Assembly (NCBI GenBank): GCA_037442205.1
Contig: JBBIQS010000096.1
Location: forward strand, 1 to 28,699
DNA length: 28,699 nucleotides
Direction: 5' to 3'
DNA from: JBBIQS01 sp037442205
Lineage (GTDB): Bacteria > Myxococcota > Myxococcia > Myxococcales > UBA5297
Below, one piece after another: positions 9,750 to 16,683 of the stretch. The stretch's first letter is position 1; each line of letters begins with the position of its first letter. Made by a program: the position numbers and the translations under genes. Below the pieces are notes generated by a model, which was not told the DNA's origin, did not search any database, and worked only from the letters and a program-made list of their open reading frames with translations.

Positions 9750-11078
9750 TCAGAGCCGGCCCAGCGCCTTGAGCAGCTGGGCGCGCGCCGAGGAGAGGCT
9801 GAAGTCCGCCTGGACCCGCTTGGCCTCGACGCTGGTGAGAGCCAGCTGGGCGTCGGACAGCTCCAGCGAGCTGCCAAGGCCGGTCTGGTAGCGCCCCTCG
9901 GCCAGCCGCAGTTGCTCCCTGGCGTTGGTGAGCGCCTCGGCGTTGGCGGCGAGCGTCTCCTTGGCTGCACGAACGGCAAGGCGCGCCTGCTCCAGCTCAA
10001 GCCGAACCGTCTGGCGCTCGGCGTCGAGCTGGGCCCGCAGGCCACGAAGATTCGCCTCCGCCTCGGCGACCTGGGCCTTGGTCAGCCCGCCCTGGAAGAT
10101 CTGCCAGCTCACGGTGGCCTGGGCATTCCAGTTCCAGCCCAGCGCGCTCAGGTCCTGGCCGGCGTCGGTGAAGGCGGTCGAGACGCCCAGGCTCGGCCAG
10201 AAGCCTCCTTGGATCGCACCTGCGGTCAGCTGCTGGGCCCGAATCTGGTTGGCCAGGGCGGCCAGCTCCGGGCGCGCCTTGATCGCCTGTTCGACCAGGA
10301 TGTCGATGCCGCTCTCCTCGCCCTCCACCGGCGGCAGCGGGTTGTCGGCCACGTCGTAGTCGGTCGGGCCCTCGACGCCCATCGCCTGGTTGAGCTGCGC
10401 CCGGGCGGTGGCGTAGCCGTTCTGGGCGTTGACCAGGTCCACCCGGGCATTGGCCACGTTGGTGCGGACCTTGGCCAGGTCGATCTGCGGGCGGGTCCCG
10501 ACTTCGACGAAGCCCTGGGTCTGCTCGAGGTGCCGCTGCTGATTGGCCAGGGTCTCCTGGGCCACCGACACCAGGGCCTTCTGCGCCCGGGCGTTGTAGA
10601 AGGCGCCGGAGACCGACAGCAGCACCTGCTGCAGGGTGGTCTTCTCCGAGTACCCCTGGGCTTCGGCGCCGGCCTTGGCCGCCTCCCACTGTCCGCTGGT
10701 GCGGTTGAAATCCCAGAGCAGCTGGCTCGCCGACAGGCCGAAGTTGAAGAAGTTGAAGGTGCTCCAGCTGTTCGAGGCCCCGGCGCCGGAGAACTGCGAG
10801 GGCACCGAGCCGGGTCTCGCCGAGAAGTTGGCGGTGGTCCGCTGGTAGCTGGCGGTGCCGCTGACCTGCGGCAGCAGCGGCGCCAGGGACTGGTTGGCGC
10901 GAGCGTGGGCAGCCTGGGTCGAGGCGTGCGCTTGGCGGAGCTGAGGCTGGTTCTCGCGAGCGGTGCGCAGCGCCTGCTCCAGCGAGAGCACCTTGGCCGG
11001 AGGCTCGGAGGGTGGGGCCTGCTGGGCGAGCGCGGAAGCCGAGGACAGGAAGAGGGCAGCCAGCAGGGCGGGGCGCAT
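9750..11078 (-). CDS. TolC-like outer-membrane efflux channel protein
   Basis: 442 residues from ATG at 11078, with the permease stop TGA overlapping the ATG by one base. The N-terminal signal peptide ends near SASALA-QQ. The body has the two tandem outer-membrane-efflux (OEP) repeats: long Ala/Gln/Leu heptad helices (LEQALRTARENQPQLRQA at the start of repeat 1, ILVEQAIKARPELAALANQ at the start of repeat 2) flanking strand segments with alternating aromatics. TolC-type proteins form a trimeric tunnel from periplasm to outside. As the last gene of a set with adaptor, ATPase and permease, it should be the exit duct of that pump. Length and layout are typical. Confidence 0.92.
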   Translation of the reverse strand: MRPALLAALFLSSASALAQQAPPSEPPAKVLSLEQALRTARENQPQLRQAHASTQAAHARANQSLAPLLPQVSGTASYQRTTANFSARPGSVPSQFSGAGASNSWSTFNFFNFGLSASQLLWDFNRTSGQWEAAKAGAEAQGYSEKTTLQQVLLSVSGAFYNARAQKALVSVAQETLANQQRHLEQTQGFVEVGTRPQIDLAKVRTNVANARVDLVNAQNGYATARAQLNQAMGVEGPTDYDVADNPLPPVEGEESGIDILVEQAIKARPELAALANQIRAQQLTAGAIQGGFWPSLGVSTAFTDAGQDLSALGWNWNAQATVSWQIFQGGLTKAQVAEAEANLRGLRAQLDAERQTVRLELEQARLAVRAAKETLAANAEALTNAREQLRLAEGRYQTGLGSSLELSDAQLALTSVEAKRVQADFSLSSARAQLLKALGRL

Positions 11079-12310
11079 CACTCGTACCTCAGTGCGTCGA
11101 TCGGGTCCAAACGGCTGGCCTTGAGCGCGGGGTAGAGCCCGAAGACCACTCCCACCAGCGCGCTGAAGGTCACGGCCAGCACGATCACGTCTGCGCGCAC
11201 CACCATCGGCCAGCCGGCTTTGACCGCCACCACCTGCCCGGTGACCAGCCCCAGCGCGATGCCGATCAGCCCGCCGGCCAGCGACAGCGCCAGCGCCTCC
11301 ACCAGGAACTGGCTCAGGATGTGCCGCGGCTTGGCGCCCACCGCCATCCGCACCCCGATCTCCCGGGTGCGCTCGGTAACGCTCACCAGCATGATGTTCA
11401 TGATGCCGATGCCTCCCACCACCAGCGACACCGCGGCAATCAGCGCCAGCAGCAGGGTCATGGTGGTGGCCTGGCTCTCGAAGGCGCTGGCCATCTCGGT
11501 CAGGTTGCGCACGTTGAAGTCGTCGTCCATGCCCGGCTGGATGTGGTGCCGGTCGCGCAGCAGCAGCGACACCTGCGACAGCGCCGAGTTGGTGGCCTCC
11601 TGGGAGGCGGCGCCGACCAGGATCGCCCCGTTGATGAACTTCTGCAGGCCCACCGACTGGATCTTCGACTGGAAGGTGGTCTCGGGGATGATCGCCGTGT
11701 CGTCGTTGTCCTGGCCCATCGCCGACTGGCCCTTCTTCTCCAGCACTCCGACCACGGTGAAGGGCACGTTCTTGATGCGCAGCGACTGGCCCACCGGGTT
11801 GGCGCTGGGGCCGAAGAGCTTGTCGACCACCGTCTGGCCCAGGACCACCACCTTGGCGCCGCTGTCCACGTCCGACTGGCTGAACAGGGCCCCCTGGGAG
11901 ATGCCCCAGTTCCGGATCGAGAAGAAGTCCGGCGAGGTGCCGGTGACCTGGGTGGTCCAGTTCAGGTCCTCGCTGGCCAGCTGCGCCGCCGAGCGCAGGT
12001 TGGCGGCGGCGTAGCGCACCGCCGGGGCCTCGGTGCGGATCGCCTTGAGGTCGTCCCAGGTCAACGTCGGCAGGCTGCCGAAGCCGCCCATCGCTCCGCC
12101 GCGCGACGAGGTCCCGGGCAGGATGATCAGCATGTTCGAGCCCATCGCCTCGAACGACTGCTGCACCCGGGCCTTGGCGCCCTCGCCAAGGGCCACCATG
12201 GCGATCACCGCCCACACCCCGATCACCACTCCGAGGGTGGTCAGCAGCGAGCGCAGCTTGTTGCGGGTCAGCGCACGCACCGCCACCCGCGAGGTCTGGA
12301 GCGGATTCAC
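11078..12310 (-). CDS. MacB-like ABC transporter permease
   Basis: 410 residues from GTG at 12310, which overlaps the ATPase stop by 4 bases (GTGA). The layout is that of MacB_PCD plus FtsX domains: one N-terminal membrane helix (RSLLTTLGVVIGVWAVIAMV), a large periplasmic domain of ~220 residues (GTSPDFFSIRNW...), and three C-terminal helices. Between these is the conserved GIMNIMLVSVTERTREIGVR coupling segment, followed by GAKPRHIL. In E. coli MacB the ATPase and permease are one chain; here they are separate, as in many MacB-like mechanotransmission exporters. The pump moves substrates (antibiotics, peptides, siderophores or lipoproteins in known cases) from the periplasm through TolC. Substrate unknown. 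Confidence 0.93.
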   Translation of the reverse strand: MNPLQTSRVAVRALTRNKLRSLLTTLGVVIGVWAVIAMVALGEGAKARVQQSFEAMGSNMLIILPGTSSRGGAMGGFGSLPTLTWDDLKAIRTEAPAVRYAAANLRSAAQLASEDLNWTTQVTGTSPDFFSIRNWGISQGALFSQSDVDSGAKVVVLGQTVVDKLFGPSANPVGQSLRIKNVPFTVVGVLEKKGQSAMGQDNDDTAIIPETTFQSKIQSVGLQKFINGAILVGAASQEATNSALSQVSLLLRDRHHIQPGMDDDFNVRNLTEMASAFESQATTMTLLLALIAAVSLVVGGIGIMNIMLVSVTERTREIGVRMAVGAKPRHILSQFLVEALALSLAGGLIGIALGLVTGQVVAVKAGWPMVVRADVIVLAVTFSALVGVVFGLYPALKASRLDPIDALRYE

Positions 12311-13053
12311 GCCTGCGCCTCCTCGGCCTCGAGCGGGTCGGCGGCCGGGACCGCTTGCTTGGGCGTGTGCCGCTCGTCGGAGCGGATGCGGCCGTCCTTG
12401 AAGACCACCACCCGCGCCGCGTACTCGGCGATGTCCGGCTCGTGGGTGACCAGGGCAATGGTGATCCCGCTGCGGCCCAGCTCCTGGAACAGGGCCATGA
12501 TCTCGACGCTCGAGCGGCTGTCGAGGTTGCCGGTGGGCTCGTCGGCGAGGATCAGCTTGGAGCGCGTGACCAGGGCCCGGGCGATGGCCACCCGCTGCTG
12601 CTGGCCGCCGGAGAGCTGGTTGGGGTGGTGGTCCAGCCGCTCCCCCAGCCCGACCCGGGTCAGCGCCTCGGCCGCCCGCTCGCGCCGCTCGCGGCTGGGG
12701 ACGTCGGCGTAGATCAGCGGCAGCTCGACGTTCTCCAGGGCGCTGGTGCGCGACAGCAGGTTGAAGCTCTGGAAGACGAAGCCGATGGTCCGGTTGCGGA
12801 TCTCGGCCAGCTGGTCGCGGCCGAGGTTGCCGACCTCCTGGCCGTCGAGCAGGTAGCGGCCGGAGGTGGGCCGGTCCAGGCAGCCGACGATGTTCATCAG
12901 CGTCGACTTGCCCGAGCCCGAGGCGCCCATCACCGCCACGAAGTCGCCTTCGCCGATGGCCAGGCTCACTCCGCGCAGGGCGCGCACCTCCACCTCGCCC
13001 ATCTTGTAGACCTTGGTGACCTGCTCCAGCGAGATCAGCGGCGGCTGGGCCAT
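12307..13053 (-). CDS. ABC transporter ATP-binding protein (MacB/LolD-like)
   Basis: 248 residues from ATG at 13053. Complete nucleotide-binding domain: Walker A GASGSGKST (43-51), Q-loop at Gln95 (GFVFQSFNLL), signature LSGGQQQRVA (147-156), Walker B LILADEP with the following GNLDS D-loop, and a switch His in ALVTHEPD. The Q-loop and signature are of the LolD/MacB/FtsE type. It starts 12 bases after the adaptor stop and overlaps the permease start. It powers the pump from the cytoplasmic face. A short C-terminal tail after residue ~225 is Ala/Glu-rich. Confidence 0.96.
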   Translation of the reverse strand: MAQPPLISLEQVTKVYKMGEVEVRALRGVSLAIGEGDFVAVMGASGSGKSTLMNIVGCLDRPTSGRYLLDGQEVGNLGRDQLAEIRNRTIGFVFQSFNLLSRTSALENVELPLIYADVPSRERRERAAEALTRVGLGERLDHHPNQLSGGQQQRVAIARALVTRSKLILADEPTGNLDSRSSVEIMALFQELGRSGITIALVTHEPDIAEYAARVVVFKDGRIRSDERHTPKQAVPAADPLEAEEAQA

Positions 13054-13065
13054 GGCTCGCTCCCT

Positions 13066-14340
13066 CTAGAAGAGCCGTCCGGGCGGGCGGAAGTTGGACG
13101 GCTGCGGGGCATCGATCACCAGCGCGTCGCCGGGCTGGATCTCGCCCTCGATCAGCTCGCTCAGGGTGCCGTCGGAGACGCCGGTGACCACCGACACTCG
13201 CTCCGGGCGGCCCTGGCGCATCCTCCACACCGCCTTGCCGCGCTCGGCCTCGCCGGCCTTGGGGCCAGCTTGGGCCGCGGCGGGCTCGGGCGCGGGCCCT
13301 GGCCTCGACCCCTTGTCGCCGGGGACGGCGTCGGGTCGCGGCTCGCGCCAGAGCGCGATCTGCTCCGGGGTGGGGCGGAAGCGCAGCGCGGTGTTGGGGA
13401 TGCGCAGCACGTCGTCCTTCTGCGCGTAGACGAACGACACGTTGGCGGTCATCCCCGGCTTGAGCTTGAGCTCGGGGTTTTCGACGTCGATCACCGCGTC
13501 GTAGGTGACGATGTTCTGGATGGTCTGCGGGGCGTTGCGGATCTGGCGCACCTTGCCGGTGAAGCGCTCGCCGGCGTAGGCGTCGACCTGGAAGGTGGCC
13601 TCCATCCCCGGCTGCAGTCGGCCGACGTCGGCCTCGCTGACGTTGGTGTCGACCTGCATCTTCTTGAGGTCCTCGGCGATGGTGAACAACACCGGGGCCT
13701 GGAACGAGGCGGCCACGGTCTGGCCGACGTCGACGTTGCGCGAGACCACCATCCCGTCGATGGGCGAGACGATGGTGGTGTAGGCGAGGTTGATCTCGGC
13801 CTGGTGCAGCGCGGCCCGGGTCTGTTCCAGGGCGCTCTCGGCGGCCTCGACGGTGGCCTCGGCGGCCTCGTAGGTGGCCTGGGCGGTGTCCAGGTCTGCG
13901 GGGGCGGTCAGCTTGCGCTCGGCCAGCTCGCGGGTGCGGTTGAGCTGCCGCTGCGAGTCGGCCGCCTGGACCTTGGCCTTCTTCACGTTGCTCTGGGCGG
14001 AGAGGTTGTTGGCGCGCGCCTGCTCCAGGGCCGCCTGGAACATCTGCGGGTCGATCTTGGCGATCACCTCGCCCTTCTTCACCGGCGAGTTGTAGTCGAC
14101 GTTGATCTGCGAGATGCGCCCGGAGACCTGGCTGCCGACCTGGACGGTGACCAGCGCCGACAGCGTGCCGGTGGCGGTCACCTTGGCCACGATCTTGCCG
14201 CGGTCCGCCGAGGCGGTCTGGGCCTTGATCTCCTGGGTTCTCGACCGCCCGGCGCTCAGCCGCCAGGCCCCGAGCCCGGCCGCCAGCAGCACGGCCAGCC
14301 CCAGGACCCAGGAGATGGACTTCTTCCCCGCTGCGCTCAT
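13066..14340 (-). CDS. Periplasmic adaptor of a MacA-like efflux system
   Basis: 424 residues from ATG at 14340 with TAAGGAGG ~10 bases upstream. Order: a signal-anchor helix (residues ~10-28), a first beta-barrel/lipoyl half (GTLSALVTVQVGSQVSGRI), a long alpha-hairpin (residues ~95-190, Ala/Gln/Glu heptads), the second lipoyl half (SPIDGMVVSRNVDVGQTV) and the barrel. An Ala/Pro/Gly-rich insert at ~330-360 separates the barrel from the last membrane-proximal domain. This is the MacA/HlyD/RND adaptor family, which bridges permease and TolC. The gene follows tetR by 57 bases, and a second copy of the tetR operator-like motif lies in that gap. Confidence 0.93.
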   Translation of the reverse strand: MSAAGKKSISWVLGLAVLLAAGLGAWRLSAGRSRTQEIKAQTASADRGKIVAKVTATGTLSALVTVQVGSQVSGRISQINVDYNSPVKKGEVIAKIDPQMFQAALEQARANNLSAQSNVKKAKVQAADSQRQLNRTRELAERKLTAPADLDTAQATYEAAEATVEAAESALEQTRAALHQAEINLAYTTIVSPIDGMVVSRNVDVGQTVAASFQAPVLFTIAEDLKKMQVDTNVSEADVGRLQPGMEATFQVDAYAGERFTGKVRQIRNAPQTIQNIVTYDAVIDVENPELKLKPGMTANVSFVYAQKDDVLRIPNTALRFRPTPEQIALWREPRPDAVPGDKGSRPGPAPEPAAAQAGPKAGEAERGKAVWRMRQGRPERVSVVTGVSDGTLSELIEGEIQPGDALVIDAPQPSNFRPPGRLF

Positions 14341-14383
14341 CGGTGCGGCCTCCTTAGGCTGCGAGCTCGGCAGTAAGACACTC

Positions 14384-14405
14384 GAACTGAACGTTCGTTA
14401 AATAG
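14384..14405. promoter_or_regulatory. Operator-like site A before the efflux operon
   Basis: On the plus strand CGTTCGTTAAATAG (14392-14405) matches CGTTCAATAAATAG upstream of tetR (15055-15068) at 12 of 14 bases. The site contains the perfect dyad GAACGTTC (14389-14396) and half-sites of the form TTAnnGAAC. It overlaps the tetR stop codon and lies 44-65 bases before the adaptor ATG, placing it where a repressor would block the efflux operon. Confidence 0.5.
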
Positions 14406-15039
14406 CCGTCCTTCCGCCGGCCTTCCTTGCCGGCGGAGCGGCCCCCCGCAGGAAGTGCTGCACGTGCTGGCGGACGAAGGCCTTGGGGTCGGCCACCAGG
14501 GGATCGTCCGGCCGGGCGGCATGGACCTGTCGCCAGAGGGCAAAGGGGGCGAAGAACTCGGCCGCCAGGAACTCCTTGGGCGCCTTGGCCAGATGGCCCT
14601 CGCGCACCAGCCGCTCCATCAGCTGCCGCATGAAGCGCGCGCCGGTGCTCATGCGCTCCAAGAGGTTGATGCGCCCTTCGGCGGCCAGCCGGACGCCGTC
14701 GGACATCAGGATGCGGTACAGCTTGCGCTCGCGAAGGGTGGCGAAGCGGGCGAGCAGCTCCAGCCCCAGCCGCTCCAGCAGCTGCGCGACGTCGTCGACG
14801 GGGGCCTCGAGCAGGGCCGCGTGCTCGCCGCCGGGCTCGCGCTGCTCGTCGAGGATGGCCTGGAACAGCGCCTCCTTGCTCTGGAAGTAGTGGTAGAGCG
14901 CGCTCTCGCGCACCCCGACCGCCTTGGCGATGTCGCGCAGGCTGGTGCCGAAGTAGCCCTTCTCGGCGAACAGCTCCAGCCCGGCGTCGAGCAGCGCCCG
15001 GCGGGTGTCGCGGCTCAGGCTCTGCGGAGGGCGCCCCAT
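14398..15039 (-). CDS. TetR/AcrR family transcriptional repressor
   Basis: 213 residues from ATG at 15039. The N-terminal helix-turn-helix is clear: RRALLDAGLELFAEKGYFGTSLRDIAKAVGV, with recognition helix RESALYHYFQSKEALFQAIL (residues ~15-65 in all). The C-terminal ligand-binding half is variable, as usual; it has ...LYRILMSDG and a Trp/Phe-rich segment around residue 165. Position at the head of the efflux operon and a matching operator both before its own start and before the adaptor gene suggest it represses both, and that a pumped compound or related ligand releases it. The length is typical. The ligand is unknown. Confidence 0.93.
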   Translation of the reverse strand: MGRPPQSLSRDTRRALLDAGLELFAEKGYFGTSLRDIAKAVGVRESALYHYFQSKEALFQAILDEQREPGGEHAALLEAPVDDVAQLLERLGLELLARFATLRERKLYRILMSDGVRLAAEGRINLLERMSTGARFMRQLMERLVREGHLAKAPKEFLAAEFFAPFALWRQVHAARPDDPLVADPKAFVRQHVQHFLRGAAPPARKAGGRTAI

Positions 15040-15046
15040 CGGTTAC

Positions 15047-15075
15047 TTAATGGTCGTTCAATAAATAGAAGTCAA
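15047..15075 (-). promoter_or_regulatory. tetR promoter with overlapping operator-like site B
   Basis: Minus strand: TTGACT (15075-15070), 17-base spacer, CATTAA (15052-15047). An imperfect dyad (TTAATGGTC / GTTCAATAA, 15047-15064; 6 of 9 pairs) covers the spacer and the -10. It holds the motif shared with site A (CTATTTAnnGAACG on the minus strand). The site starts 8 bases upstream of the tetR ATG, the usual layout for self-repression. Confidence 0.5.
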
Positions 15076-15184
15076 GCCGAGGTCGCGCGGCGCCCCTGAA
15101 CACCGGGCGAGGGAGGGCCCGTGCGGAGGCTTGGTGGCCGGTGGGGCGTTCCCCAGAGTGCCCTGGACCTGCGAGGTGAGCCCC

Positions 15185-15991
15185 ATGTTCGGCGTCGCCG
15201 ATCGACGTGCAGTCCCCCTTCTCGAGCGGGTGCGTGGCCGGCTCTATCCCGAGCTGGCGTGGGGGACGGCGCGGGTGTTCCTGTCGCCGGTGATCGCGCT
15301 GCCCAGTCCCGAGCGGCGGGCGCCGTTCCGGGCCCGGGAGGTGGCCGGGGAGGAGCTGGTGGCGCTGGCCCCCTCCTTCGGGCGCCCGCGCGAGCAGTTC
15401 GCGCGCCGGGTCGCCGAGGGCCACCGCTGCGTGTGCACCTTCGCCGAGGGCCTGGCGGTGCACATGCGCTGGTTCGCGCGCGGGCCCACCGAGATCCCGG
15501 AGCTGGGGGTCTTCGCCTGCCCCGGGGGGCGCGAGGTCTACACCTACGACTCGCACACCAACCCCGGCTGGCGGCGGATGGGGGCCATGTCCGCCGAGCG
15601 GCGGGCGATGTACCGCATCCTGGCCGCCGAGAAGATCGAGCGCTGCTTCAGCTACATCCTGGCCGGCAACGCCGCGTCGCTGGCCACGCTGCTGCCGCAG
15701 GCCCGGCTGGTGCTCTCGGTGCCGTTCCTGCGGGTGCGGGGAGTGCGGCTGATGGGCGCGCCGCTTTCTCATCCGCTGTACCGCGAGCCGAGGGGCCGCC
15801 TGCGTGCGCGCAAGGAGGTGGCGCCCGGAGGCTTGCCTCCGGGCAGTCGCGGCGCGGTCGGCGGGTTGGGCCGTCTAGAGGGGACGGGCCAGGCCGGTGG
15901 CCGACCGCGCTCCAGGTCGCGCGGGGAAGGGACTCAGCCGGCGACCCGGAAGACCGGGCGGCCCGACTTGTCCTTGGTCTGCTCGAGGTAG
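15185..15991 (+). CDS. GNAT-like acyltransferase-fold protein, C-terminal end uncertain
   Basis: 268 residues from ATG at 15185, chosen because GAGGTGA, a perfect ribosome site, lies 5 bases upstream. Residues ~60-190 follow a GNAT-like order: RRVAEGHRCVCTFAEGLAVHMRWFARG, an E-x-G strand, GREVYTYDSHTNPGWRRMG (the YxYD...T-P-xxR segment where GNATs bind acetyl-CoA), then a helix, ILAGNAASLATL and a final strand. No substrate can be named. After residue ~205 the frame turns Arg/Gly-rich, passes through a strong hairpin (15823-15844) and overlaps the convergent gene by 58 bases. The true end may be earlier, or a frameshift may hide it. Divergent from tetR. Confidence 0.6.
   Translation: MFGVADRRAVPLLERVRGRLYPELAWGTARVFLSPVIALPSPERRAPFRAREVAGEELVALAPSFGRPREQFARRVAEGHRCVCTFAEGLAVHMRWFARGPTEIPELGVFACPGGREVYTYDSHTNPGWRRMGAMSAERRAMYRILAAEKIERCFSYILAGNAASLATLLPQARLVLSVPFLRVRGVRLMGAPLSHPLYREPRGRLRARKEVAPGGLPPGSRGAVGGLGRLEGTGQAGGRPRSRSRGEGTQPATRKTGRPDLSLVCSR
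15823..15844. terminator. Strong GC hairpin, possible bidirectional terminator
   Basis: GCCCGGAGGC, TT, then GCCTCCGGGC: a perfect 10 bp inverted repeat (9 bp stem with a CUUG tetraloop in RNA). No T-run follows on either strand, so factor-independent termination is not assured. It lies inside the 3' part of the GNAT-like frame and ~90 bases after the stop of the convergent minus-strand gene. Confidence 0.35.
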
Positions 15992-16608
15992 CCCTCGGCG
16001 ACCAGGGTATCGATCTCGCCTTGGGTGGTGCCGGCAGGCAGCTTCGCCTGCTTGGCGACCCACTCCGCGCTCACCCACTGGCCGGCCTGGGAGAGCGCAT
16101 TCCAGACGAGGTCGCGGGCGTTGGCGCTGGCGTTGAGCGCCGAGGCGTCGATCATCCGGGTCTCGTTGGCCTTCTGCTGGGGGCTCTCCTCGCCGTTCGG
16201 TGCGGCGGCTTGCTGCTGGGCGCGGCGCACCGCCGGCCGGGGCTTGTCCTCGGAGGAGGCGCCCTTCTCGTCGGGTGGGGTGGTCCCCTTGCGGCCGAAG
16301 GTCGCCTGGTCCTCCAGGTCCTTGCGAGTCGAGAGGAAGGTCTTGTAGGCCAGCGGCGACAGGGCCAGCAGCACCAGGAAGCCCAGGCCGATGGCCATCC
16401 AGGGGATGGGCTTCTCCTTGGGTAGGGCGCTCTTGCCGTACTCCTTGACGTCGATGTTGCCGGTGGCGCGGCGTTTGGCGGCGGCGATCTCCGCCTCGGA
16501 GGGGCCCTCGGTGGGGCCGCTGTACTCCCGGACCTCGGGGCGCTTCTGGGCGCCAGCCGACAGCGGGAGCATCAACAGAAAGAGGATGGCGAGCTTTCGG
16601 GTTCGCAT
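15934..16608 (-). CDS. Membrane protein with cytoplasmic winged-helix-like C-terminus
   Basis: 224 residues from ATG at 16608. Not a family I recognise. Order: cleavable signal peptide (residues 1-20, ending SAGA-Q), a short hydrophilic segment predicted periplasmic (21-68), one membrane helix (69-89, MAIGLGFLVLLALSPLA), a charged linker rich in Lys, Glu, Gln and Ala (90-150), and a folded end (165-222). The end reads like a winged helix: DLVWNALSQAGQWVSAEWVAKQA, a turn, EIDTLVAEGYLE, then a short wing (DKSGRPVFRV). By the positive-inside rule the end should be cytoplasmic. It could sense the periplasm and bind DNA or a protein. It is divergent from sppA with 75 bases between. Confidence 0.7.
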   Translation of the reverse strand: MRTRKLAILFLLMLPLSAGAQKRPEVREYSGPTEGPSEAEIAAAKRRATGNIDVKEYGKSALPKEKPIPWMAIGLGFLVLLALSPLAYKTFLSTRKDLEDQATFGRKGTTPPDEKGASSEDKPRPAVRRAQQQAAAPNGEESPQQKANETRMIDASALNASANARDLVWNALSQAGQWVSAEWVAKQAKLPAGTTQGEIDTLVAEGYLEQTKDKSGRPVFRVAG

Positions 16609-16683
16609 GGCCGCTAAGGCTATCCTACCGCTCCAGGCGCTGCCAACCGGATGTGCGCCCGAACCAAGTCTGGCGGAGGTCCG

